This document shows positions 34,761 to 43,890 of a stretch of 64,000 bases of DNA, piece by piece. The translations under genes were made by a program, and so were the position numbers. The notes below the pieces were generated by a model, which had not been told where the DNA came from, ran no database searches, and worked only from the letters and a program-made list of their open reading frames with translations. Location: positions 1 through 64,000 of the forward strand of contig JAAYFK010000024.1 of NCBI GenBank assembly GCA_012728275.1, in the 5' to 3' direction. Numbering within the stretch: position 1 is the first letter of the stretch; every line of letters starts with the position of its first letter. This DNA comes from Clostridiaceae bacterium. GTDB lineage: Bacteria > Bacillota > Clostridia > Saccharofermentanales > Saccharofermentanaceae.

Positions 34761-36575
34761 ATGATTCAAAAAGTTGCTAATTATATAGCAGATTTTCTAG
34801 TTGATCATGGAATTGATCACAATTTTACTGTTACAGGCGGAGGCGCAATGCATCTAAATGATGCGTTGGGCCATAAAGCGGGCATGACGTGCGTATATAA
34901 CAATCATGAACAAGCAAGCGCTATAGGAGCCGAGGCTTATGCGCGTTTGACTGGTAATATTGCTTGTCTTTGCGTAACAAGCGGCCCTGGTGGAACGAAT
35001 GCGATAACAGGAGTTTTGGGAGGCTGGCTTGATTCGATACCTATGCTTGTAATTTCAGGACAGGTTAAGAGGGAGATGACTATAAGTCATTATCCAGAAT
35101 TGAACATCCGTCAAATTGGAGATCAAGAATTCAACATAGTTAGTGCCGTTTCAAGTTTAACTAAGTACAGCGTTATGGTTAATGAAGCGAATGAGATAGC
35201 ATATCATCTGGAGAAGGCTTTGTTCCTAAGTAAAAATGGTAAGTGTGGCCCGGTATGGCTAGATATCCCTCTCGATATTCAAGGCGCGAAAATAGAGACT
35301 AATGATTTGGTTCACTTCGAGCCTAAGGATGAGGACTATGAGAAGTATGACAAGTTCTCTAGTGAAGATGCTAATCGTCTGGTTGAATTAATAAAGAATG
35401 CGAAGTCCCCTTTGTTTTTATCTGGAAGTAGTATTCAGTATAGCAAGGCTGAGGAAGCATTCCTAAAACTAGTTGAGAAATATCGCATTCCTGTTGTAAC
35501 TGCGTGGGCGGCTAACGATACTTTGACCAGTAGCAGTCCATACTTCGTTGGTGTACCTGGAACGATAGGTACAAGAGCTGCTAATTTTGCTGTCCAACAG
35601 GCAGACCTACTTATCACTCTAGGTTGCAGAATGAACGTGAGAATGGTTGGATATAACAAAGGGGATTTTGGACGTAATGCGTATAAGGTAATGGTAGACA
35701 TTTCCCAAGCTGAGTTATCTAAGCCAACGTACACACCTGATTGGGGAATATGCGCTGATGTTCACGATGTAATTGATAAGCTAAATAGTGTTGATTATTG
35801 TCGCCCTGAGCATCATGACAAGTGGCTTCAATGGTGTCAGAAAGTAAGAAAAGATTTCCCGGTAGTACTTCCCGAGTATCATACGGATGGACAGATTAAT
35901 CCTTATGTTTTTGTAGAGGATTTATTCAAGCATCTAGATAAAGAGGACACAATCGTATGCAGTAATGGAAGTGCGTGCGTAATCCCAATACAAGTTAGTG
36001 AGTTCAAGCAAGGCCAACGATTATTATGCAACTCCGGTTGTGCGGCGATGGGATATGGTTTGCCTGCGGCAGTTGGAGCTGCTGTTGCTCGAAAAGGTGC
36101 GCGAGTAATTTGTACCGAAGGCGATGGCAGTATTATGATGAACATTCAAGAGTTGCCTACCGCTAGACAGTACGGCTTAAATTTAAAGATTATTATTCTA
36201 AATAATGATGGTTATCATTCAATACGTCAAACGCAGTTAAACAACTTTGGCGAGCCATTGGTTGGTGTAGGTAAAGATAGCGGTGTTGCTATTCCATCAT
36301 TCCGTAAATTAGCTGATGCCTTTGAGATACCTTACTTTGCTATTGAGACGGAGAAAGAGGCATCCGACATACTAGAAAAAGCATTAAACACTGATGGCAC
36401 AGTAATATGCGAAGCGTTTGTAGATAAGAATCAATTTTTCGCTCCAAAATCTTCTTCGAAGATTCTGCCAGACGGAAGCATCGTTTCGCCTTCCCTTGAT
36501 GAAATGGCCCCATTCCTAGAGAAAGAAGCATATGACAACGTAGTTAATAGCTGGAAGAATATTATGGAGAATTAG
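34761..36575 (+). CDS. Thiamine-diphosphate enzyme, acetolactate-synthase-like
   Basis: A 604-residue TPP-dependent enzyme of the AHAS/POX superfamily. The catalytic Glu is present in NHEQASAIGAEAYARLTG, TSGPGGTNAITG follows, and the TPP/Mg motif begins GDGSIMMNIQE and ends NNDGYHSI. It forms C-C bonds by transferring a two-carbon unit from pyruvate, or splits diketones (IolD-like). In this CDP-deoxysugar context the closest known parallel is YerE of Yersinia, which adds an acetyl branch to a CDP-keto-dideoxy sugar. No small regulatory subunit is present, so it is not a standard acetolactate synthase. A GGAGG site precedes ATG. Its neighbours are the aldolase and an SDR. Confidence 0.86.
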   Translation: MIQKVANYIADFLVDHGIDHNFTVTGGGAMHLNDALGHKAGMTCVYNNHEQASAIGAEAYARLTGNIACLCVTSGPGGTNAITGVLGGWLDSIPMLVISGQVKREMTISHYPELNIRQIGDQEFNIVSAVSSLTKYSVMVNEANEIAYHLEKALFLSKNGKCGPVWLDIPLDIQGAKIETNDLVHFEPKDEDYEKYDKFSSEDANRLVELIKNAKSPLFLSGSSIQYSKAEEAFLKLVEKYRIPVVTAWAANDTLTSSSPYFVGVPGTIGTRAANFAVQQADLLITLGCRMNVRMVGYNKGDFGRNAYKVMVDISQAELSKPTYTPDWGICADVHDVIDKLNSVDYCRPEHHDKWLQWCQKVRKDFPVVLPEYHTDGQINPYVFVEDLFKHLDKEDTIVCSNGSACVIPIQVSEFKQGQRLLCNSGCAAMGYGLPAAVGAAVARKGARVICTEGDGSIMMNIQELPTARQYGLNLKIIILNNDGYHSIRQTQLNNFGEPLVGVGKDSGVAIPSFRKLADAFEIPYFAIETEKEASDILEKALNTDGTVICEAFVDKNQFFAPKSSSKILPDGSIVSPSLDEMAPFLEKEAYDNVVNSWKNIMEN

Positions 36576-36576
36576 T

Positions 36577-37242
36577 ATGAAAAGAGCTTTAGTAACTGGC
36601 GGTAGCAGAGGAATAGGTTATGCTATTGCTGAACAATTAAAAGAGGCTGGATATGAGGTTTTTTCGCCAACGAGGCAAGAACTCGATTTATCCAATAAGA
36701 GCTCAGTTCAGAATTTTGCTAATGCACATTCTGGAGATGTTTTTGATGTGATAGTAAATAACGCGGGCATTAATGACATTAACGATATCGATAAGATTAC
36801 CGATGATGAAATTGAGCGTGCGATGCAAACTAACCTTGTGTCCCCTATGATGTTGCTTAGAGCATTTGTTCCTCAGATGAAGCTCCAAAACTACGGAAGA
36901 ATCGTAAATATTGGTTCAATTTGGGGCATAGTATCGAAAAGAGGAAGAGTAGTATACAGCGCTACGAAGCACGGCATTCATGGCTTAACTAAGACTTTGG
37001 CTGTGGAGCTTGCGGAATACAATATTCTTGTGAACACTGTTTGTCCGGGATTTACATTGACAGAGCTGACTAAGAAAAATAACACCGATGAGGAGATAGC
37101 AAAAATTTCGCTTAACATTCCTATGGGACGTATGGCGGAGTCTGAGGAAATCGCTAGTATGGTTTGTTATTTAGTTTCTGATAAGAACACATATGCAACT
37201 GGCCAACTCATAGCTGTAGACGGAGGTTTTACTTCAATATGA
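36577..37242 (+). CDS. Short-chain dehydrogenase/reductase (FabG-like)
   Basis: Classical SDR of 221 residues: cofactor site TGGSRGIG, NNAG (VNNAGIND), catalytic Ser in NIGSIWG, YSATK and the end CPGFTLTELT. It is probably the reductase or oxidase step on the product of the adjacent TPP enzyme or aldolase. It starts one base after the TPP enzyme stop and overlaps the cyclase gene by 4 bases (ATGA), so it is coupled on both sides. Confidence 0.92.
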   Translation: MKRALVTGGSRGIGYAIAEQLKEAGYEVFSPTRQELDLSNKSSVQNFANAHSGDVFDVIVNNAGINDINDIDKITDDEIERAMQTNLVSPMMLLRAFVPQMKLQNYGRIVNIGSIWGIVSKRGRVVYSATKHGIHGLTKTLAVELAEYNILVNTVCPGFTLTELTKKNNTDEEIAKISLNIPMGRMAESEEIASMVCYLVSDKNTYATGQLIAVDGGFTSI

Positions 37243-38309
37243 TTATTCATTCGAAAATTAAAGATTACGAAGTAGTAATGGAGAACAACACTGATTTCCT
37301 CAACGATTTATGTGGACTCAAAGATTCTCAATTTGTAATCGATGAGAAAGTCTATCGCCTGTATTCGGATAAGTTTAGCTCCATTCCAGAAGACAGACTG
37401 ATTCTAATCGAGGCTATTGAGCATAATAAAATAATAGACACGGCTTTAGAAATATGCGAGAAGATGACCGAGATTCCAGCGAAAAGGAATGCTACGCTTA
37501 TATCTGTTGGCGGTGGTATTATTCAGGATTTAACTGGATTTGTTGCTAATATTTTATATCGTGGCATTAAATGGATTTTTGTTCCTACTACTCTTCTTGC
37601 ATCTTCTGATAGTTGCATTGGAGGCAAAACATCACTTAATTATAAGAAATATAAGAATCTGCTGGGCACATTCTATCCGCCGGACACGATTTATGTTTGC
37701 CCAATCTTCTTTGATACACTTTCTGAAAAGGACTTCAAAAGTGGATTAGGAGAGGTCATTAAGTTTAATATTATGGCTGGAGATACTGGCCTAACTAATA
37801 TTGAGAACAACATTGATAAGTTGCTAATTAGGGATCATAAGATCGTAAGAGAGTTTGTATTATCAAGCCTAGAGTACAAGTCGAAGTTTATAGAAATTGA
37901 TGAGTTTGATAGAGGCGAAAGAATTAAGCTAAATTTTGCTCATACTTTTGGTCATGCTATTGAAGTGGTTACAAATTACTGCATTCCGCATGGCACTGCT
38001 GTAGCTATTGGAATGATAATGGCTGACAGTATTTCTGTTAAGAGAGGTTTGCTAACCGATGAAGTAGCAAATAGAAGTAAGCAAGTTCTATTAAAGGTTA
38101 TCGATATCGATGTAGATCTTTTGAATGTTGATATTAATGATGTAATAAAGGCAATAAGAAAAGACAAAAAACAGACGAATGATTCTCTTGCTGCGGTTCT
38201 CTTGGCTAACAATAAAGGCCTCTCAGAGCTTGTTATTGTTTATGACATGACTATCGAAGAAGTTAAGTATTCATTTGAGAGTTTTTTCGACGACTATACA
38301 AATAAATAA
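37239..38309 (+). CDS. 3-Dehydroquinate-synthase-like sugar phosphate cyclase
   Basis: Member of the DHQS/sugar-phosphate-cyclase family, 356 residues. NAD-site motif SVGGGIIQDLTGFVA, PTTLLASSDSCIGGKTS, and all three metal ligands: Glu in GLGEVIKFN, His in NFAHTFGHAIE, His in PHGTAV. Normal DHQ synthases make dehydroquinate in the shikimate pathway; relatives make valiolone or 2-deoxy-scyllo-inosose. No other aro gene is near and the gene is coupled to an SDR in a glycan locus. I infer a specialised cyclase or a metal-dependent oxidoreductase-type step on a sugar derivative. A duplicated aroB cannot be excluded. Confidence 0.85.
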   Translation: MIIHSKIKDYEVVMENNTDFLNDLCGLKDSQFVIDEKVYRLYSDKFSSIPEDRLILIEAIEHNKIIDTALEICEKMTEIPAKRNATLISVGGGIIQDLTGFVANILYRGIKWIFVPTTLLASSDSCIGGKTSLNYKKYKNLLGTFYPPDTIYVCPIFFDTLSEKDFKSGLGEVIKFNIMAGDTGLTNIENNIDKLLIRDHKIVREFVLSSLEYKSKFIEIDEFDRGERIKLNFAHTFGHAIEVVTNYCIPHGTAVAIGMIMADSISVKRGLLTDEVANRSKQVLLKVIDIDVDLLNVDINDVIKAIRKDKKQTNDSLAAVLLANNKGLSELVIVYDMTIEEVKYSFESFFDDYTNK

Positions 38310-38349
38310 GTTCTGTAGTCCAGAATTCTAAGGAGACAACAACGATAGT

Positions 38350-39264
38350 ATGAAGAGAGCGATTATTACGGGACCGACTGGCGCCATTGGGAATGCATTG
38401 ATTAACGTGTTAATCGAAAATGGTGTAGAGGTAATTGCTGTTTGCAGGGCAAATTCAAAACGTGTTGCAAATATTCCAAATAGCAAACTTGTTAGAGTTG
38501 TTGAATGCGACCTGTGCAATCTCAGCATGCTTCCTTCACTGATTGAAGAGAAGCAAGATGTCTTTTATCATTTTGCTTGGGATGGTACTTTTGGAAACGC
38601 AAGAAACAATGTTGAAGGCCAGATAAGAAACATACAATACTCATTGGACGCTGTTGAAGTTGCTTCGAAGCTTGGATGTGATACTTTTGTTGGTGCTGGG
38701 TCTCAAGCTGAATATGGAAGATTCGAAGGAAAGCTTAATGAGCAAGTCCCAACTTTTCCAGATAATGGATATGGAATAGCTAAGCTTTGTGCGGGGCAGT
38801 TGAGCAGAATTCGTTGTTCTCAATTAGGAATGAAGCATATCTGGACTAGAATTTTAAGTATATATGGACCATACGATAGTGAGAACACTATGATTATGTC
38901 AACGATAAAGAAGTTGTTGAATGGAGAGAAACCCTCTCTAACTAAGGGCGAGCAACTGTGGGACTATCTTTTTTCGGCGGATGTAGGAAAAGCGATGTAT
39001 CTTTTAGGCGATAAAGGCGTATCTGGTAAGGTTTATTGCCTCGGTAGTGGTGAGACAAAGAAGCTGGCTGACTATGTTAAGATTCTTCGAGATGCCATAG
39101 ATCCGAATTTGGAGCTAGGAATAGGAGATCTCCCGTATAATGACAAACAGGTCATGCATTTATGTGCAGACATTAGCGATTTGAGAAATGATACTGGGTT
39201 TGAAGCGAGTTTCTCTTTTGAAGAAGGCATAAGGATTACTATAGATTGGTGCAGAGGTAAGTAA
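38350..39264 (+). CDS. NAD-dependent epimerase/reductase of the CDP-sugar type
   Basis: Extended SDR of 304 residues with TGPTGAIGNALI as cofactor motif, catalytic SQAEYG and YGIAK (YxxxK). The pattern FYHFAWDGTFG near residue 75 recalls the CDP-abequose/paratose/tyvelose reductase group, which reduces the C4 ketone of CDP-3,6-dideoxyhexoses. It would finish the sugar built by the upstream genes. AGGAG lies 14 bases before ATG. The GT2 gene starts 2 bases after its stop. Confidence 0.85.
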   Translation: MKRAIITGPTGAIGNALINVLIENGVEVIAVCRANSKRVANIPNSKLVRVVECDLCNLSMLPSLIEEKQDVFYHFAWDGTFGNARNNVEGQIRNIQYSLDAVEVASKLGCDTFVGAGSQAEYGRFEGKLNEQVPTFPDNGYGIAKLCAGQLSRIRCSQLGMKHIWTRILSIYGPYDSENTMIMSTIKKLLNGEKPSLTKGEQLWDYLFSADVGKAMYLLGDKGVSGKVYCLGSGETKKLADYVKILRDAIDPNLELGIGDLPYNDKQVMHLCADISDLRNDTGFEASFSFEEGIRITIDWCRGK

Positions 39265-39266
39265 AA

Positions 39267-40229
39267 ATGAAGAAGATTAGTATACTGATCCCTTGTTATA
39301 ACGAACAAGATAATGTGGTACCTATGAGTACCGCAATTTCGGATTTGTTCGCAAATGAATTGTCGCAGTACGATTATGAATTAGTTTTTATTGATAACGA
39401 TTCTCATGATAATACCCGACCATTACTTAGAGAGATTTGCGAGAGAAATAAGCACGTTAAGGCGATTTTGAACGCCAAGAATTTTGGTCAGTTCAACTCA
39501 CCTTACTATGGTACTTTGCAAACGACTGGAGATTGCACAATATGCATGGTTTGTGATTTTCAGGATCCTATTGATATGATACCTAAGTATATTCATGAAT
39601 GGGAGAATGGTTACAAAATCGTCATTGGAATTAAGACTACTAGCAAGGAAAACAAACTCATGTATTTCCTTCGTTCTTGCTACTATTCGATGATTAAAAA
39701 ATTCTCAAACGTTGAGCAAATTGAGCATTTTACCGGCTCCGGCCTTTACGACAAGGATTTCGTCAAAGTGTTACGTAACTTAAAAGATCCAAAGCCTTTC
39801 TTACGCGGTATTGTTGGAGAGCTTGGCTTTGCTCGAAAAGAAATTCCATACGAACAGCCTAAGCGACGTGCCGGGAAAACACACAATAATTTCTATTCTC
39901 TTTATGATGCCGCTATGCTTAGCTTTACTTCCTACACAAAAATCGGACTTCGTATTGCAACGATTGGCGGTGCTATAGCTTCAGCAATTAGCTTATTAAT
40001 TGCCTTTATATATTTCATTCTGAAGCTTTGCATGTGGGATGCGTTTGCTGCAGGAATGGCGCCGATAATCATAGGTATGTTTGTTATTGGATCTATTCAG
40101 CTATTCTTCATTGGACTTCTAGGTGAGTACGTCTTGAGTATTAACGAGAGAGTCATGAACCGACCTTTGGTAATTGAAGCAGAGAGAATCAACTTCGATA
40201 GCGAAGAGGAAAACGAGCAATCAAAGTAA
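39267..40229 (+). CDS. GT2 glycosyltransferase, GtrB/DPM1-like
   Basis: Transfers a sugar to polyprenyl phosphate at the inner membrane face. A GT-A domain with ILIPCYNEQDN and the metal motif VCDFQDP (residues about 90-97) is followed by two C-terminal helices (about 230-255 and 265-290). The IGLLGEYV element and a length of 320 residues are typical of GtrB/ArnC/YfdH proteins. With GtrA upstream it completes two parts of a Gtr-like three-component system. Directly coupled to the reductase gene. Confidence 0.93.
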   Translation: MKKISILIPCYNEQDNVVPMSTAISDLFANELSQYDYELVFIDNDSHDNTRPLLREICERNKHVKAILNAKNFGQFNSPYYGTLQTTGDCTICMVCDFQDPIDMIPKYIHEWENGYKIVIGIKTTSKENKLMYFLRSCYYSMIKKFSNVEQIEHFTGSGLYDKDFVKVLRNLKDPKPFLRGIVGELGFARKEIPYEQPKRRAGKTHNNFYSLYDAAMLSFTSYTKIGLRIATIGGAIASAISLLIAFIYFILKLCMWDAFAAGMAPIIIGMFVIGSIQLFFIGLLGEYVLSINERVMNRPLVIEAERINFDSEEENEQSK

Positions 40230-40244
40230 TCGCTTTGATTACTC
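40215..40244. terminator. Hairpin between convergent genes
   Basis: AATCAAAG (40219-40226) and CTTTGATT (40233-40240) form a stem, extended beyond one mismatch by GAG/CTC. The GT2 stop codon lies in the loop and the stop of the convergent gene in the 3' arm. No T-run, so a weak bidirectional terminator at most. Confidence 0.4.
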
Positions 40245-41984
40245 GCCAATAACCCAGAAAATGTAATTGCTACTACGAGCACTTGGTTCTCCAAGGCTCG
40301 TTGTTGTATTTTCTATTATTGTTGTCGTCGTCCCTTGATCATATGCATTAGTTGCTAGAAGGATTCCGTTATAACCATTATCTCTAGCATATGAGATTTG
40401 ATCTTCTATTGCACTTTGGCCGATCGCATTTAGTGTATTGTCTTCAGCCGTCCCTCGTAGGCTACCATAGGAAAGATGAATATCTCTACTATGCATAGCT
40501 AGAAGAAGTGGGGAGTAATCCTGATATGATCCGATTGCCCCATTCTCAGGGAATGACATATAAGGAACCATATATAACGTAGCACCATTATCTTCACCAC
40601 ACGTGCTAATGATGTCTGATACAAACTCTTCATCGTTTTGGTAAGAAGTCTTAATCGCCTCATAATCGGGGACAAAGCTGGAGCTAGTTTGATCAATAAG
40701 CCCCATTGAAGTTATCAAAACTAGAACTACTGAGAGAATTATGCTTGGAATGCACTTGGATTTTCGAGAAAAAACCTTATCCAGCCAAGCTTGAAAATCC
40801 TTCAACATAATTCCTATTGCTATGGCGCAAAAGAAAGCTATGAATACGCAAATTCTGCAATAAGCACGAATAAAAGGAAAAACAAAACCAAAAAAAGTAG
40901 AGAAGGAACCAATAGTTCCTATAAGTAAGCAAGCTACAGTCAGAAGCATCAAGGGATACAACTGACTATGTTTCTTCTTATCCAGCGATAAGAATATTGA
41001 CATAAGAATTACTACTAGGCCAACAGCAAAAACAAGACCAAGACTCGACCAATCGTTCTCGTTTGCTTGTATAAGCCCATTATATTTCTCCTTAAGTGAA
41101 GCAATTAATGAGATTCTGTGATTTGTAATCGGAAGAAGTAATTGCGACAGACGCATTGAGTAAACCTCAGCGCCAAATCCAGATCTTTCAACACCAGCTT
41201 GAGACATATGTGTCAGCATTGGAATAGCACTTATTACAACTCCAATAATTGTTTTAAGGATGGAAGCTAGCGCCACCCGAATACTAGAAATCTTGCCTGA
41301 ATTAGAACTAAGGCAAATTCCTGCGACAAGAAAAATGAAGCAAGCAAAAAAGGCATAGTATATTCCTGTAAATCCTAGAAGTATCAAGCAAATTGAATTG
41401 CTAATATAGCGCTTCTTGCTGACTTTTATGCAGTCGATACTTCCCTCAAAGGTCCCCTTATATATTTCAAGAGCGAACACACATGCAAGTGGCACTAGGA
41501 AATAAAAGCCTAAGTATGAGTGTTCGAAAAGTCTGAACGAGTGGTAAGGCAAGAATGTATATAACAAGGAGAGTGCAAAAGCAATGCGATTACTCATGCC
41601 AAGTCTCTTGAGACTATATAGGGAAGAGAAGCCAACAAATAAGAAACTCGATAGCACAAACAGATTGTATCCAAGAACGAAATTACCTGTAACCGCACTC
41701 AAGAACCATTGCCAAACTAGTAGTAACAAATCTATGGAGTAGAAAGAGTATGTGTTTGAGCCACTTATGCCAGAAAGATTAGGCAGGTTAAAAAGCCCGG
41801 AACCATTTCTCATCTCGAATGAGCGAAAAAGAGTCATGGCACTATCCCCAGGTTTATAGGACAAAGGTAATGTTGCTAGCGATGCGTCCCAAAGCTTGAA
41901 AACTAATACTGTGGTTGCCATAATAACAAGACCAAGAATTAGATACGGTAACACCGGTTTGACTCTTCTAGATAAGCTTTCCAT
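40239..41984 (-). CDS. Large polytopic membrane protein, GT-C-like
   Basis: A 581-residue membrane protein with about twelve helices and a C-terminal extracellular domain from about residue 430. The first external loop after helix 1 carries SYKPGDSAMTLFRSF, the place where GT-C lipid-sugar transferases have acidic catalytic residues; here Asp in PGD is a candidate. Overall similarity to YfhO-type and other O-glycan membrane proteins is only by pattern. It is read opposite to the main glycan operon and shares a divergent spacer with the next membrane gene. Probably a transferase or glycan-modifying protein; function not proven. Confidence 0.7.
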   Translation of the reverse strand: MESLSRRVKPVLPYLILGLVIMATTVLVFKLWDASLATLPLSYKPGDSAMTLFRSFEMRNGSGLFNLPNLSGISGSNTYSFYSIDLLLLVWQWFLSAVTGNFVLGYNLFVLSSFLFVGFSSLYSLKRLGMSNRIAFALSLLYTFLPYHSFRLFEHSYLGFYFLVPLACVFALEIYKGTFEGSIDCIKVSKKRYISNSICLILLGFTGIYYAFFACFIFLVAGICLSSNSGKISSIRVALASILKTIIGVVISAIPMLTHMSQAGVERSGFGAEVYSMRLSQLLLPITNHRISLIASLKEKYNGLIQANENDWSSLGLVFAVGLVVILMSIFLSLDKKKHSQLYPLMLLTVACLLIGTIGSFSTFFGFVFPFIRAYCRICVFIAFFCAIAIGIMLKDFQAWLDKVFSRKSKCIPSIILSVVLVLITSMGLIDQTSSSFVPDYEAIKTSYQNDEEFVSDIISTCGEDNGATLYMVPYMSFPENGAIGSYQDYSPLLLAMHSRDIHLSYGSLRGTAEDNTLNAIGQSAIEDQISYARDNGYNGILLATNAYDQGTTTTIIENTTTSLGEPSARSSNYIFWVIGE

Positions 41985-42088
41985 ACTTAAACCTCATTCG
42001 TTAGAGTAATTTATGATGTATTCTCTTTACCAATATAATATAATTAACGAAGTAAAAGCAAAGTATTTAATATTAGATTGGATTATAT

Positions 42089-43876
42089 ATGAGCAAACAA
42101 AGAAGGTCACTTTCCAATAGAACGGATGGTATTCTAACCGTTATTCTGGCAATTGCTACTTTAATTTCGCTATTTGGTTTGTTATTCAGCCTTAGAAATG
42201 CATATCTCTGCTGTCACGATTCGATGACGAGTTTTGTTGACGCCCGGAAAAATTCAATTCCAGATTTTTACAGGTTGAATTTTACATATTCGCTTCATAG
42301 GGGCAAAATTACGGTATTGTTTCCGCTAGTTGCTACCTTTAGAGACATAGTAATGTCTACAGGAGATTACTTAAATTTATGGTTGCTTCAGTACGTCCCG
42401 ATAGTAGCTGTTGTTGCATTAATCTCGTTCATTCTTGGGAAGAAGACGACAGTCAACATAGGTCTGTCCTTCTCCTTGTTCTTTACGACCTTCCTTCAAG
42501 TAGATTGCTGGCATAGCCTCATAGTATGCTATCCTTTGGATTTTATGTACGGTCTGTTTATGGCTATCCTTGGAGTTTGGTTTTTTGTAACCTTTCTTAA
42601 TCGTAAGTCTAGGGGCCTCAAGTCTCGGTTTATTTGGCTCGTATTAAGCCTCATATGCTATTATGCCTCTCTTGCTACCTATGAAGCTTTCATAACTCTT
42701 TCAATCATCTATGCGCTATTGGCTTTCTTGCATTGCTTGAAGTGTGATAAGAAATTTAAGACATTCGTCATTGACTTGCTTCCTCATGCAATAGTAGGAG
42801 TGATTTACTTAGTATTAGTATTATTACTCTCGCGTAAGTATCAGGTTGGTACTGGAAGTGAAGCATACGGAATGTTTAATGGAAGTCCTGAAGATGCATT
42901 GAGAACTTGGTATGGATTCTCTACAAGTATGTTCCCACTCAAGCAATTCGATGTGGTAAATGGACAAAACGTTATTAGAGATTATGCGTTCTTATATAAG
43001 TCAAGAGTAATAATTACTGTTGGAGCAACGGTAGGATCTTTGGTTTCTTCAGTTATCATTTTCAGACAAGGCAGAGTAATGGAGGAAGCAAGAAAGAAGA
43101 ATATATGTAATAAGCTTCTGACAATAGGTGCCAGCGGTTTAATTCTTGGGAGCACATTCGCTCTGCCGCACTCATTATCATCTCATTATCAGGAATGGTT
43201 TATTGATGGTAAAGCGTTAGGATATGTGCCATCGACGATCTGTTATTTCGGATGGATGATAATGCTTGTTTGCGCTTTAGCTTTCCTGCTTCTAAAATTA
43301 TCGAGACTTCCAAAGCCACTCACGGCAACAATTGCTATTGTGCTTTGCTTTGTAACGCTATGCGGTTCTGCTATGACTAATACTTCTAACCAGACTTTCT
43401 GGGGCGCAACAACAGGAGTTACTTTAAAGGCGAGGACGTTCCGTGACTACTTTATGAGCGATGATTTCAGACAGAAGGATTATAGATTAGTATGTTGCCC
43501 TGACTTTATTGGACTTCACTTTAATTTCGCAACTAACGAAGCATATATCAAGCAAGAAACGGGAAGAGAAGACATAGCGCTAATTAACGATTTGGACCAA
43601 TTTGCCTCAGTTGCTATGCAATATCAAAATCCAATGTTATTTAGATACAACGCAGAAGATAGTGTTGCTATGATTATTCCGATTGTATCCGAAGAAAATG
43701 GCGTGCTCTATTCGAATTCTGTTTCTTTCTATTCTGTTCTTGGCGGAAACTTCAGATTCTCTTTGATAAACGGAGACGAGAGTAGTGTTATTGAACTAAC
43801 ACTTGTGCCCGGAGTGATAGCGACTTACGAATGTGAAATGTCTAATGTTATGGACTTTACGGTGGTAGTAAACTAA
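42089..43876 (+). CDS. Large polytopic membrane protein, GtrII/GtrC-like
   Basis: A 595-residue protein with about eleven helices in residues 15-445 and an extracellular C-terminal domain of about 140 residues. HDSMTSFVDARK follows the first helix, like the acidic loop of polyprenyl-sugar-using GT-C enzymes, and LATYEAFITLSIIY recalls GtrII proteins. It could be the third, sugar-attaching part of a Gtr system with GtrA and the GtrB-like protein. Sequence similarity is weak, so this rests on topology and context. No clear ribosome site; promoter-like TATAAT at about 42037 in the divergent spacer. glf follows by 14 bases. Confidence 0.68.
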   Translation: MSKQRRSLSNRTDGILTVILAIATLISLFGLLFSLRNAYLCCHDSMTSFVDARKNSIPDFYRLNFTYSLHRGKITVLFPLVATFRDIVMSTGDYLNLWLLQYVPIVAVVALISFILGKKTTVNIGLSFSLFFTTFLQVDCWHSLIVCYPLDFMYGLFMAILGVWFFVTFLNRKSRGLKSRFIWLVLSLICYYASLATYEAFITLSIIYALLAFLHCLKCDKKFKTFVIDLLPHAIVGVIYLVLVLLLSRKYQVGTGSEAYGMFNGSPEDALRTWYGFSTSMFPLKQFDVVNGQNVIRDYAFLYKSRVIITVGATVGSLVSSVIIFRQGRVMEEARKKNICNKLLTIGASGLILGSTFALPHSLSSHYQEWFIDGKALGYVPSTICYFGWMIMLVCALAFLLLKLSRLPKPLTATIAIVLCFVTLCGSAMTNTSNQTFWGATTGVTLKARTFRDYFMSDDFRQKDYRLVCCPDFIGLHFNFATNEAYIKQETGREDIALINDLDQFASVAMQYQNPMLFRYNAEDSVAMIIPIVSEENGVLYSNSVSFYSVLGGNFRFSLINGDESSVIELTLVPGVIATYECEMSNVMDFTVVVN

Positions 43877-43890
43877 AGGAGAATACTAGT

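Noticed and set aside
17709..36089. Frequent TCGAAAAG octamer as a Chi- or KOPS-like motif
   Set aside because: It occurs on both strands, mostly in coding frames as common Glu-Lys or Ser-Lys codons, with no clear orientation bias.
34761..36575. Acetolactate synthase for branched-chain amino acids
   Set aside because: No regulatory subunit, ilvC or ilvD nearby, and the gene sits inside a glycan cassette.
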